Source: Cephalotus follicularis (lineage: Eukaryota; Streptophyta; Magnoliopsida; Oxalidales; Cephalotaceae). From it: 64,000 nt of DNA. Numbering within the stretch: position 1 is the first letter of the stretch; each line of letters starts with the position of its first letter. Positions 46,465-57,973 of the stretch are shown one piece after another. The stretch is taken from contig BDDD01002393.1 in the NCBI GenBank assembly GCA_001972305.1, positions 14,267-78,266 on the forward strand. The letters run 5' to 3'. The position numbers and the translations under genes were made by a program. The notes under the pieces are model-generated. The model was given only the letters and a program-made list of their open reading frames with translations. It ran no database searches and was not told the origin of the DNA.

Positions 46465-48150
46465 TGTAATAACCTGAGTTTTTTTCTATCGTATCGATGT
46501 CTTTTAACCGTCGTAGTAATGATGTTGATGTCTTTTGTTTCAACAATGATGTTCTTGCAGATTTGGAGCGATTCTTGTGTGTGGAACATGCCTGTAGTAA
46601 AAGTTTCGATGTTTTATCTAAACACATCGACGGCTTCTCTAAACACGTTGATGTCTTTCATAGGAAAATTCCAGAAGAATGAAAAACAATTGATAGAAAA
46701 AGCTAGAATCTGGTAGAGTTAAAGGGCAAATGAAAAGTATCAAGGTCTAGAACAAGGGAATGTTAGGTGTCAACAAGTTAGGATATTAGAATGCTAGGTG
46801 TCAACAAGTTAAGATGTTAGAGGATAGGCGTCAAGCTATAAGTGTTATGTCTTTGTGACTCATCAAAAGTTCAGATAAGTAGACATACAACACCAAATTT
46901 TTACCTCTCAAGATTAAGCTACAACCAAAATAGTTCTACTAAGTTCTCTTATAGGAGAATGGAAGGAGAATAAATTTACAGGTAAGGATAACCTTACTCT
47001 TTTATTCTAAAGGTGTCATATTCTTAGATATGTTCTCATGTTTACTTTAACCACTATGCAGCAATTTGTATTTGTGATATCTTTCTCGTTTCTGGGTGAA
47101 ATTTCAATTGGTTTACTATTATAGAAAATTGAAGATGTTCTCTATCACTTTGACGTTATACGCATTCCAAGATTGTGCTTATTTGTAAATGTAAATTTGT
47201 GTTTAAAATTACATCACATTTTCTTTCCTACATTCAGTACATGTAACTTTGATAACTTACTGCAGTTTCGGTTCTTATCCAAAAATTATGAATTTTATCA
47301 TTCCGAAATCCTTGAGATGTCAGTTGTAACGTTTCTGTTTTACATTTTCCCTAAAAATGAATATTTTAATATAAAATATCAGCTTCAAAAATTTTGTGGA
47401 ATCTTGTCCAGTATAACGTTCCATTGAAATTGAGCCTTTTACTCATAGTATTGACAAAATGTTGACAGTCATGAAACTTTGTTGAACTGAGATGAAAAAC
47501 TCATGGATGGTGTGATCCCAAGAGGTTGATGTGATGATCTTGAGCAACCTCTCGGATATGCATATGATGTAAGGATAGTAATCGGGGAGTGCACATGTCC
47601 CGGATGAAGCATAAGTGTTCTGTTGAGCTTTCCTATAACCCCTCAACTGTTTTTGAAATGTTCTCATTTATTGAACCTTGATGATAAAATTATTGTGATA
47701 ATCCTTACTGGACTATTTATGCTCATTCCTTTGTTGTATTCTTTCAATCATCCAGGGAATAATTGAATGGTTGTTGCCAAGATTTAGGAGAAAGATTGTA
47801 AAATAATTTTTTTTTTCAGGATATATATATGGAAACGAATATTATGTATAAACCCTTTTTAAAGTTGTAATAAGACAATACTTATGCTATGGAAATTCTA
47901 GTATGACAAGTTATGTATGGCGTATAGGCTCTAAGATGGATTGTTGTGGAATATGGTGGCTATAGTAAGTATATGATATTTTGAAACTTGGTGCATAGAA
48001 TTGTGAGATTTATTGAGGTTATAAGAAATTAATGAGATGGGTTATAACAAAACCGGGATTATGAATTGACTAACGGTTTACCCCTAGTAAGGTACCGAAA
48101 CCTTGGAGCTCACTATGAGTATTTAGTGATTTCGTATCGGGGGCGTTACA
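46465..48150 (+). mobile_element. 5' LTR of gypsy Y (1,686 bp)
   Basis: It begins TGTAATAACCTGAG and ends GGGGGCGTTACA, four bases before the primer site. The left duplication GGCAT is at 46460-46464; the right one is outside the window. TCGA motifs at 46490-46660 are in the CATCGACGGCTT/GTTGATGTCTTT form. The middle of the LTR (46900-48100) is AT-rich with no other feature I can name. Confidence 0.85.
46490..46660. repeat. TCGA-centred motif cluster in gypsy Y LTR
   Basis: Copies GTATCGATGTCTTT, ATGTTGATGTCTTT, TTTCGATGTTTT, ACATCGACGGCTTC and ACGTTGATGTCTTTC. The last three are spaced 21 and 21 bp. It is more decayed than the clusters in other families. Confidence 0.7.
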
Positions 48151-48154
48151 GGTT

Positions 48155-48165
48155 TGGTATCAGAG
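48155..48165 (+). other. Primer binding site of gypsy Y
   Basis: TGGTATCAGAG matches the initiator-Met tRNA 3' end; the following AAAGG departs from the consensus. It lies four bases after the LTR. Confidence 0.88.
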
Positions 48166-48805
48166 AAAGGTTGAATATCTGGTACACTTTCAGGATATAC
48201 ATTCTATAGAAATATTTACTTATTTGATTTTCCTTAAAGGATGTCATGAAGAAATGAGACAGATCCTTCCGAGTATAGTACAGGGTTCTCTGGCTGTGAC
48301 ACATCTGAAGGACCACAAGGATGGCATATGCTGGATCTAATAGCCAAGAATCAAGAACTTTGTAAAGTAAACGAGAATTTAAGAGAAATTATAGCCAAGA
48401 ATCAAGATGAATACTATACCCATCTGTACGAAATGAGAGAGATATGTAGGTAGGATTTGGCAAGAAAAGATGAACATCTTCGGGAAACTAAAGCGGGTTT
48501 AAAAGTTATCTTGAGGTATATTTGGGGAATCGACGGAAATATCTTCCGAAGGTTAGAGATACTTTGAGAACCTTGATAAGGCATATTTGAAGTGAAATAC
48601 CAAATGATTCAGCATCAAGTGACGAAGATTAGAACCGTAATGGAGATACTTTTTGTAAAATATTTACAAAAGACTGTAATATTGTATAATAAATAGAACT
48701 TTAAATTTTCTTCCAAGGCATTGAATATTAGAATTTTATTATGTTTTACCTAGCAAATAAATAGAGTCCTCTAAGGCTAAGGACTAACTTGTGAATATTA
48801 ATTAG
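48166..48805 (+). mobile_element. Leader of gypsy Y
   Basis: Untranslated leader between the primer site and gag. It contains ATAGCCAAGAATCAAGA twice (about 48340 and 48391) and no frame above 60 codons. Confidence 0.65.
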
Positions 48806-49073
48806 ATGGTTAATCTAAGAGGGAGATGTGGCCGATCCCTGAAGGTACAAGATAATGAAGAAAATACCCCACTAACCGAAGTGGTAAATCAACTAACTCA
48901 AGCAATTGCGAATAATAACGGTAACATCAATCAAGCGCCACTGCCAGTGGGACCAACTTTCGAAAAATTCGCAAGACATTGCCCAAAAACATTTTCAGGA
49001 GCAGTGGATCCCATGGAAGCAAAAGTATGGATTCAAAGGATCGAAAAGATCTTTAGAGCTTTGAATTGGACAG
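48806..49073 (+). pseudogene. Gypsy Y gag, first segment
   Basis: The start is MVNLRGRCGRSLKVQD; the ATG is the first in frame after the leader. Residues 50-89 hold the capsid opening: PTFEKFARHCPKTFSGAVDP, MEAKVWIQRIEKIFRALN. This is the Ty3/gypsy retrotransposon gag family, which forms the particle shell. The frame is cut at 49073 by a copia solo LTR and resumes at 51599 after the duplicated GACAG. Confidence 0.82.
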
Positions 49074-51598
49074 TGTTAGATTTGGGTGTCCCTGCAAGCC
49101 ACGAGGAGGCTTCAGACATATGTACTTTACATATGACACACTCTTGAATCGTTTATTCTTAGTTACATTAGTGTTCAATTGTGCATATTCAATAAATATT
49201 GGCATCTCGCTATATGAATTATCCGATACCGTCTCTACGGATCAGTTGATCACCATGTAAACTGAATACACATATAGCACCCTGTCCGTAAAGGGTTGGA
49301 TCTCATGCCTGAGAGATTATAAGAATGAGATCCTTACTCTCTTGTCAAAAAATTTCCAAGTCATAGGTTCACTCTCTTAGGGCAATTGACGAACCATAAA
49401 GACTTGTCGTGTTATGCTTGCTCCGAATGGTAAAGGAGGATATATCATCTCATTGCCATTTGGGTTTTACCCTAAAGCTGATGCGTGGTGCGTGTAGGGG
49501 CACGACACTGAACCGACCCATCATAGGTTATCTATTTGGAGAGTCAACACCTCTGTCAATAGAGTTCCTATTGTCGTGGTAGTGTTTAGTCAAAGGTGAC
49601 TAGTAGATCATATGTGATTTATGTTGTGTCCTTAAACCTGAGCGACGGGCATGCATCGTGAAGTAACTGCTAAGCTTTGATTTCTGCCTTTCGCAGCACT
49701 AGCCACGTGCTGGCAAAAGGGTTGTCTGTGGGCCTTGAGGGAGCTGTATTGACATGTATGGGCGAGTGCGCAAGATGGGATCGTCACACCCGTGTTAAGG
49801 GTTATAGGCTCTATAACATCTATTACGTTGAAGACTTAAAGTCCTGGCCAGACACTTGGAGATTGGGAACGAGAGGTTTCCGGGGATATCGCCCATAGTC
49901 TCAGTGCGATCATAGAATTATAGTTATCGTAGTTTTACCTAGGGGTTACATTAATCCAAACCCTAGTCCGCTGTCGGAGCTGAGATGATGAAGGACATAC
50001 GGCACATAAACCGATGACACTGATAAAGCACCGGAGAACCGGCTAACGAATGATAGTTGTGGTACTTTGTGGTCCACGGATCCGGGAGTGATTATAGATT
50101 ACACCGGGGCTATTAGTTGGATAGTCGTACAAGAATTTCGGGGTGTTCTAGGAAATTTATCATCGTACCGGAAGTCCACAGGGATTTCGGGTCCCACCTG
50201 ATTATTGGAAAAGTGGAGCATGCTGCACACATGCTCACTCAGTGGTAAATCTTGTTTTTTAACTAGTATATATTAATTAGACATTTGTGGTTTGTTTATC
50301 TCTCCAATATTTACCTTATTGATATATAAGAGAATTTTTGTTAGAGCATCATTAATTTTATTTAATCAAATTAAAGATAGAGTCTTTAATTTATAATGGT
50401 TGAGACAAATTAAATTTTGAAAGAGATTTTTAATAAAGGAGAAAGGAGAACTATAAGACAGAGAGAGAGAGAGGGAGAGAGAAAGAGAGACTTAATTTGC
50501 AAGACTATGTAAATTTTTAATCTCTCTCACATTCTCTCCCACTCTCTCTCGTGGGTCTGCGTTTTGGGCGAGAGCAGTAACCTGTTTAATGCATTCAGCG
50601 TGCAAGAGGCACGCTCGGTAGGAGAAGAGGTCGGCGCTTTGCGCCGATGGCTAGGATGAAGCGTCCGCTCGTCCCTGGAATATGTCTCCCCTCTCTCTCC
50701 CGTTTTCTCCTCCTCTTTCTCCCCATTTTCTCCTTGCATGGCAGTGACGCGTTTTTGCTGTCACACCGCTCCCGGCGTCTCTTCCACCACCGATGATCAC
50801 CGTGGGTGGAGCACAATTGATGGCTCAATCCATTTTGATTTTCCTTTGCGTTTTCGGGTCGTTTTCTGGCCGGTGTGGGTTTGGTGAGTCAACTGGGCAA
50901 GTTGATGCATCGGCGTTCTGTGACTTTCCGTTTGACCCCGAGTCACGGCGAGTCTTGGTTGTTGGCGCCTAGGTCGTGTCATTTATGGAGCAAGGATGAG
51001 GTGGCAGTCGCTAATGGTGAACGATGAGTAAACTTAGTGACTCGTCGTTGGCCGATTTCAGCTTTTCAGGCCGAGTCTCGCCGAGTGTCGGCGACCGGTG
51101 TGAAGATCGGGTGTTAGGCATCCACATATGTCACGGATGGTCAATGGCAAGTTGACCAAGACTCACTGAGTCTGAACTCAGTGAGTCACCACCGTGGTTC
51201 ACTATCTTCCAGCGCGTCTTCCCCAAAAACTGGAAGAGTAGATTTTTTGGAGTCCGTTGGGGTGAAGATCGGACCTCAAGTGAACTGATCGAAATCCAGC
51301 TCTGGTACTGGTGACCGGTAGTGGCTCCTGCATGCGTGTAGCAGCAAAGTGCTGATATGGTCGCTTCCCTTTTGCACTTATGTTTTCCACTGTGTTTACG
51401 CTTTATGGTTTTATATGCATGCTTGATAATTGTATTTGTTCGATTGAACATTAAACGGAGATCCTAGGCATATTGATTTGGTATAAGATGTTAGTGAGAA
51501 CCTTGACTTGCAGTCTTGGTAGTTTTCTGAAAAATTTAAATTATACACACTAGCGTCCAGGACCAAATCGACCGGGAACGTTTGCCAGGTTTCCAACG
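49074..51598 (+). mobile_element. Solo LTR of copia-A-type element (2,525 bp)
   Basis: It begins TGTTAGATTTGGGTGTCCCT and ends TTTCCAACG (an altered ...ACA). The perfect duplication GACAG is at 49069-49073 and 51599-51603. The first 520 bp align with the copia A LTR fragment at 19750-20267. Blocks such as GGGCGAGTGCGCAAGATGGG are also shared more distantly with the copia B LTR. It has a GA microsatellite (50461-50490), a GC-rich zone (50560-51320) and no TCGA motif cluster. The GC-rich zone has no supported gene. Confidence 0.85.
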
Positions 51599-51706
51599 GA
51601 CAGATCGCCAGAAGGTGGAGTTTTCAATTTACGAATTGGAGGGTGAAGCGGATCAATGGTGGAACATGGGGGAAAGAACAAAGACACGTCAAGAGTTGGA
51701 TGTAAT
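51599..51706 (+). pseudogene. Gypsy Y gag, second segment
   Basis: This short block, bounded by two insertions, continues the capsid region: TDRQKVEFSIYELEGEADQW followed by WNMGERTKTRQ. The EGEADQWW motif is typical of plant gypsy Gag. It breaks at 51706, where copia B inserted; the frame resumes at 61961. Confidence 0.82.
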
Positions 51707-53916
51707 TGATGGAAACGGTATAACCATCTCCAGAGCAAAAAATGGACTTTGGCATATAGGGTGCAAAACAAAACATTAAGAATAAACATGGCAGCGGAAT
51801 AAACACCCTAAAGCAAACAAAACAAGTCCATTTAAACAAAATCTCAAAACACAAGGATCACCACATTATCACTATAGTTGAATTGCTATCACCAAAGAAG
51901 AGCAATGGTGACACAGAAGCATGCCAGAAACATGGCAGTGTAATGAAGGACCAAAAGATATACCAATAGGTGATGGCTCCTTCAACCTTTGCCGGTACAC
52001 GCTTGGGAAGACACTGTCAATACACTCCTTAAAATCCCAGGTACTACAGCTCCTTGCAACAGAATAATCCAGGACAGCAAATTGAACACCCAAAGTTTTT
52101 GCCCACACACTCTCTCAAAGCTTATAGAGAGAAGATTGAATTTGACAAATGTTTTAAAAAACAATGTGTATAATCAGAGAAGGAATTCTCAATATGCAGA
52201 GAGTTCACACACTCAAAATGCCCAGCATTAACACTTAACCAAAACTGACCAATTTTCTACAGAGAAAGCCTTTTACCAGCCTCATTTCTGACTCTCCCAC
52301 TCTCCCATAGACTTAGGATCATGGTGCTAACTCCAAGGAAGCATGAAGCCATGATTACCACATGTACACATAATGCAAGGATGGGAGAAAATGGGTGGAG
52401 AAGAGAGAGAAAACGTGCCCATGATGTGTGTTCATGCACTGGTTGCATGTCGCGCACAAGGCGTCGACCCCTTCGAAGAAAGCGTCGACTCTTATACAAT
52501 AATGCACTAAATGTCGACGTCTTTCTAAAAAACATCGACACCTATCTATGCGTTAAGCATCGACACTTCCCAGAAGGCATCGATACTTTGTCCAATGTAA
52601 TGCATTGATGCTTCCCAGAAGGCGTCGACGCTTTGACTGGTAGGTTAAGCAAATTGAGTATAAGTCCAACTTATTTTATTCCTTCTAATATTGATTAAGT
52701 AAGATCAAACAAATGTGTTTCCACAAGATGCAAAATCCACATAACCAATATTTGATTTTATAAATCTCACAAAGACTTAATATGTCCAACATATTAAATA
52801 ACTAATAATTATTGGGCATGGATCCTATGAAATCTTGGTTAAACTCGGAGGTGTTCATAAATTTCTGAAATACCCCTAGGGTCCGGTTTAGCGATTCGAA
52901 ATAGTCCTAGACCAATTTAAATGCTCTCGGAATATTATCAAATATTATCCAGATGGAAAAATTAATCTAATTAATTTTCCCATAATTTATTACACACCAC
53001 TTTAACCCTAGATTTTCTAAGTCGTCGATTCACGTATACTATAATTCCTTGTCAGACTTGGCCCCGATTGAGGTATAGGGAAAGGATACGTGTCAACCTT
53101 AGATAATACCTCAATGGATAAAATATCTGATCATCACTAGGAACTTTGGTAAACTTTCCGAAAATGTAATTTCCAGTCCACCTCAACATTGGCCTACGAT
53201 TTCATAAGTCCAAAGTACAATCGGACCGTAATAGAGTCGATCACCTTCGCTCATGTGTGACAATCCCATATTGCGTACTCGCTTATATTCGTATAGATTT
53301 GATCATACCCAAAGACCACTCGATTTCCAGCCCTGCACAATAACTGAGTAAAGTGGAGATCAAAGCATAACCGTCTATATACAATATAGAGCAGTCGCTC
53401 GGGTATAAGGATCAGGCGAATTCAAAAACTCGCTAAGTGACTAACACTTATACACAACCGCAACAAGTAGGAGTCACTACTGACACGAGAATAGCGACTA
53501 TCCAAATAGTGTCTCCTACGCGAGTCCAGTTCAGTGTACACACTCTCAGCGCGCACCCCGTATTTGCCCTAGTGTCCAACACATATGGTAGTGAGAGAAT
53601 CCATCCTCCAATTCCATGAGCAGGCAACATACGCGCAAGTCTATCCGGTTCACTGATGCCCACAAAGTGAACCTATGAATTGGAACTAATTCGACATAAG
53701 GAATAAGGTAACCAATCTCACAGCCTCCATGCTAGGCATCTAACCTTATGTCAGGCCATCACAAGCGTATGTATTCGATTAAGTGATAAAATACAAGTGA
53801 TATTGCCATAACAAATTAGCACATTTCATATATAAAAGGAATAACATTGTTTATATACAATGATAGATATAATACGACAGCACGTCCAATGGCTTGTCGA
53901 GTCACTACATCTAACA
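51707..53916 (-). mobile_element. 3' LTR of copia B (2,210 bp)
   Basis: In element sense it starts TGTTAGATGTAGTGACTCGA at 53916 and ends TACCGTTTCCATCA at 51707. The motif cluster is at 52456-52640. Confidence 0.88.
52456..52640. repeat. AAGCGTCGAC motif cluster (copia B 3' LTR)
   Basis: Copies in the forms GGCGTCGACCCC, AGCGTCGACTC, TGTCGACGTC, ACATCGACACC, AGCATCGACACTT, GGCATCGATAC, GCATTGATGCTT and GGCGTCGACGCTT; the first pair is 21 bp apart. The other LTR has the same series at 60485-60665 with more intact palindromes. Confidence 0.75.
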
Positions 53917-53928
53917 ATCTCCCACTTG
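53917..53928 (-). other. Polypurine tract of copia B
   Basis: In element sense CAAGTGGGAGAT directly precedes the 3' LTR start TGTTAGATG. Confidence 0.85.
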
Positions 53929-54059
53929 ACCCTCAAGCAATGAACTCCTATAGCCCAGACCCATCATCCAACGATGATGCTCCAGAGCCTTGGTGCCATT
54001 GCCTTGGTTAGGGGATCTGTTGTGTTCTCCTCGAAGGAGACCCTCTCAAGCTGAATATA

Positions 54060-54586
54060 TCCTCTAAAAATAATATCCCGGATCAAATGATAGTGCCGCT
54101 CGATGTGTTTGGATTGCTGGTGTGACCGAGGTTCCTTGGTTTGTGCTACAACCTCATTGTTGCATAGTATATAACAACTGGACTGCTAATGGAAGGAACA
54201 ACTCCTAGTTCAGTAATGAACGTGCGCTTCCATAGACCCTCCTTGGTGGCGTATGAGGCTGCTATGTACTCAACTTTTGTGGTAGAATATGCAATAGTCC
54301 CTTACTTTGAGCTGTGCCAGCTCACAACTCCACCATTAAGTACAAAGACGTACCCAGAGACAGATTTGTGATCATCTGGATCACTATCAAAACCAGAGTC
54401 TGTAAAGCCCTCCAGTTTCAGGTTACTAACCTTTCCATATATCAAGAAGATATCCTGAGTCCTTTTAAGGTACTTTAGAATTCCCTTGACCGCTTCCCAG
54501 TGCTTCTCACTGGGATAATACTGAAATCGGCTTGCCATACCCAGGGCATGTGCGACATCAGGCCTAGTACATAACTTGGCATACAT
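54060..54586 (-). pseudogene. Copia B RNase H
   Basis: The frame at 54586-54302 reads MYAKLCTRPDVAHALGMASR, SEKHWEAVKGILKYLKRTQD, GFTDSGFDSDPDDHKSVSGY and VFVLNGGVVSWHSSK. This is the end of the polymerase and the copia RNase H, with the first acidic residue in FTDSGF. Downstream, shifted frames still show STTKVEYIAAS and TKEPRSHQQSKHIERHYHLI up to about 54060. The frame breaks near 54300 and 54170 make the domain incomplete. Confidence 0.85.
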
Positions 54587-55700
54587 GATCTACCTTATTA
54601 CCGAAGAATAAGGTATCCGACACATGCGTGCTCTCTCTTCAGATGTCTGAGGAGACATTTTTTTGAGAAAGACGAATTCCTTTGCCTTTGGAAATAGGCC
54701 TCTCTTGGAATTCCCCATGCTAAACTTTTTCAGCACATTCCTGATGTACTGGCTTTGGGAAAGCCCAAGCAACCTATTGGATCTATCCCTGAAGATCCTA
54801 ATACCCAGTATATAGGTGGCTTATCCCAAATCCTTCATGAAAAAGTTCTTAGTCAGCCATATCTTTGCAGACTGTAACATACCTACATCATTCCCAATGA
54901 GTAGGATGTCATCTACATATATCACTAAGAAAATGATACTAGGTCCCTCTTGCTTTTGATAAACACAGGGCTCATCTACATTTTTGATGAAGTCAGAAAC
55001 TTTGACTGATTCATCAAAACATAGATTCTAGCTACGAGATGCATGCTTTAGTCCATAGATGGACCGTTCGAGCTTGCACACCATGTGCAGATGCTTGGCA
55101 GATGTAAACCCCTCAGGTTGTGACATATAAATGTCCTCTTCAAGACCCATTTAAAAATGCCGTCTTGACATCCGGTTTCCATATCTCACAATCATAATGA
55201 GCGGTAATAGCAAGCAAAATCCTAATGGATTTAAGCATGGCGACAGGTGAGTAAGTATCAGTATAGTCGACTCCATGTCATTGCCTATACCCTTTCGCCA
55301 CTAATCGAGCTTTATAAGTCTCGATTTTTCCATATGCATTCATCTTCTTCTTGAAGATCCATTTGTAGCCAATAGGCACTATGCCTTCTGGTGCTTCAAC
55401 AAAATTACAAACTTGGTTTGAGTACATGGAATCCAATTCGGATTTCATGGCTCCTAGCCATGCTTCAGATTCAATGCCCTGCACTATCTCCTGATAGCTG
55501 ATAGGCTCGTCATCTTCAATGACGTTCATCTCATCAATACCATCAATGAGGAAACCATACATTTCAGGTGCTAATGGGATTTTGCCTGATCTCCTCAAAG
55601 GAGCTTTGCCTAACTGAGAACCATTCCCAGTCTGAGATCCAATCTCAGTTGTGTCTGTTGAAGGTCCAACCTCCAACTCCTCTATCTCCTGTGTGGTTCT
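54587..55700 (-). pseudogene. Copia B reverse transcriptase
   Basis: The N-terminal part (55676-55278) shows EPISYQEIVQGIESEAWLGA, FVEAPEGIVPIGYKWIFKKK and ETYKARLVAKGYRQ, then a stop. The active site YVDDILLIG is intact at about 54900-54925 in another frame. The C-terminal part (54772-54590) reads LGLSQSQYIRNVLKKFSMGN and ends in a stop at 54590, just before the RNase H frame. At least three breaks separate these pieces. Confidence 0.85.
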
Positions 55701-56640
55701 ACCTGTGGTAACTCCTTGCGTTCCACCTTACTCCCACTGTTTCCATCAAGAAGGTATTCCTTCTCTAGGAACACAGCATTTCGCGAAACAAATATTCTTT
55801 GTTCACTAGGGTGATAAAAGGAGTATCCTTTAGTTTCTTTTGGATACCCCACAAACCTACAACTGTCCGACCGCGCTTCCAGCTTTCCTGCGTTAAGTCT
55901 CTTGACATACGCCGGACAGCCCCAAACCTTTAAATGGCTCAGGCTAGAATTCCTCCCTGACCATACCTGCTATGGAGTAGAAGGTACAGATTTTGAAGGA
56001 ATATGATTCAAGATATAAGAAGTTGTATCTAGGGCATAACCCCAGAGATAGGTAGGAAGGTCAGTAAAAGACATCATAGATCGAACCATGTCCAACAAGG
56101 TCTGATTCCTCCTTTCGGACACACCATTATGCTGTAGTGTTCCAAGAGGTGTCCACTGAGATAGAATTCCATTATCTCTAAGATAACCTAGGAATTCAAC
56201 TGACAGGTATTCGCTACCTCGGTCCGACTGAAGTATTTTAATCGATTTACCTGTCTGTTTTTCTACTTCAAGTCTGGACTCCTTAAATTTCTCAAAGGAT
56301 TCAACTTGTGTTTCATCAGATACACATAACCAAACCTAGTTAAATCATTGGTAAAGGTTATGAAGTCGATATAACCTCCTCGAGAACTGACTAACACAGG
56401 ACCACATACGTCAGTATGGACTAAGCCTAGTAAATCCATTGCCCTTTCTCCTTGACCAGAGAAGAGAGATTTGGTCATCTTTCCTAATAAACATGATTCA
56501 AAAGTTGGATAGGACTCTAAGTCCTGGATATCACGAAGATCATCCTTAACCAACTGTGATAGTCTAGCATCACGAAGATGACCAAGTCTACAATGCCAAG
56601 TGTAGGTCTTATTTAGCTCAGTTTCTCTTTGCCTTTTCCT
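55701..56640 (-). pseudogene. Copia B integrase
   Basis: In element sense: the GAG-pre-integrase end (ESCLLGKMTKSLFSGQGERA), then DLLGLVHTDVCGPVLVSS with the first catalytic Asp, GGYIDFITFTNDLTRFGYVY, the second Asp in LQSDRGSEYLS (about 56205-56238) and the Glu in HNGVSERRNQ (about 56115-56145). All three acids survive, but a frameshift near 56265 splits them. The C-terminal part (GCPAYVK-like and VGYPKETKGYSF) lies at about 55830-55930. Confidence 0.82.
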
Positions 56641-56652
56641 ATTATTACTTTG

Positions 56653-57609
56653 CTAATTGGACAACATATTTGATTGTGAAGTATTTAAGACATATAATCC
56701 ATTATCGATAACACCATTACGAACACAAACATTGTTTGAATATATAAAACATCCAATGTCTCGGAATCTAAGCTCCAAGCCCAAACCACATAAGTGAGAA
56801 ACACTTATAATATTCCTTACAATATTCATAACAAAATAACATGGATCCAATGTAAAAATATAACCATTACATAAAATAACATCACAAATTCCAACAACTT
56901 GAGCAATGATCCTAGATCCATCGCCAAGCTTCAAGTGCAGGTCTCCTGCTCCAGGATTTCTAACTTTTCTTAGTCCCTGCAATAAATTACAAAAGATAGC
57001 TCTAAATCCAGTATGTAATACCCATGAAGAACTACCATTTAAAGCTAGATTAAGTTCTATCACAAACATACCTGGTGTACTCACCCTATAAGGGTTATCA
57101 GCAGAGACTCCAGCAACAGCAACACAACAATCCTTTTTCCACTGCCCGGTCTTACCACACTGGAAACAAGCAACTTCAGCAGCTAACTTCTTCATCCGAT
57201 ATTTGTCAACATTCTCACTAGCTCCAAGCTTACCCTTCTTCTTGTGCTTCTTCTTACCCTTGCCTTTTGTGTTGACAGGCATGAGCACGCCCTTCCCTTT
57301 AGAGGAAGACGAGGCACTGCCCTTTCCTTGGGCCGACCTAGAAGAAGGAAGAAGTAGGGAGTGGGTCTTTGACTTCCCAGAGTCAAAATCGGCCTCAGTC
57401 GTCCTCAGCATAACTATCAGCTCATATAGAGTCACCTCTACCTTGTTCATGTGAAAGTTCACCAAAAAATGTGAGAACGACATAGGAAGAGACGTCAAAA
57501 TAAGATCCACATACAGATCATGGTCCATGACAAACCCTAATTGAGCTAGCTGTTCAATCCTGTCTATCATCTTAAATCCATGGTCATAGACTGAAGCTCC
57601 CTCTTGCAT
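56653..57609 (-). pseudogene. Copia B gag C-terminus, zinc knuckle and protease
   Basis: This is the longest frame of the element (318 codons). Residues 1-80 are Gag (IEQLAQLGFVMDHDLYVDLI, LTSLPMSFSHFLVNFHMNKV). A Lys/Gly-rich linker (residues 90-130) leads to the knuckle CFQCGKTGQWKKDC (residues 148-161), where Gln stands in place of His. The protease follows: WVLHTGFRAIFCNLLQGL, with His where the catalytic Asp of D-T-G is expected, then GDGSRIIAQVVG and NIISVSHLCGLGL. The start is preceded by an in-frame TAG at 57610-57612. Confidence 0.85.
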
Positions 57610-57973
57610 CTACGCCTTAAAGAGTTTGCGTGAAAGATTGAACCTTTGAGCCATAGACTCAGCCCGTACATCTCCTCAAGGTGGAGTAGTATAGCGGATA
57701 AGGTCTCAATCTTCTCATTTTGACGCTGAAGCTCAGGTGTCATCCTAAGGAGGGCCAGACATTTAGCCTACTCATCATCCTCTAGCCATTTGCCTAGTCG
57801 CCCACTCTCTTTAGGTGTAGGATTTTCACTCAGTGAAGGAGCCCCCCAGTCATCACATAGGCCATTTTATTGGCCGTAAGGAAGATCTTGAGGTTTTGAT
57901 GCCAATCGTTGAAGTTAGGCCCCTCAAGTTTGTTTGTCTCAAGTATACGGGACATTTCATTTGGTAAAGCCAT
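57610..57973 (-). pseudogene. Copia B gag N-terminus
   Basis: The ATG at 57973 opens MALPNEMSRILETNKLEGPN, then FNDWHQNLKIFLTANKMAYV, a typical copia Gag start. A TGA follows LLH (about 57835), and shifted sequence continues to SMAQRFNLSRKLFKA and the TAG at 57610. The start is the first ATG after the leader. Confidence 0.78.

Noticed and set aside
50527-51451. GC-rich zone with several frames in the copia solo LTR, considered as a captured gene
   Set aside because: It lies wholly inside the solo LTR (GACAG duplication), with overlapping short frames on both strands and no domain. Probably LTR leader sequence.
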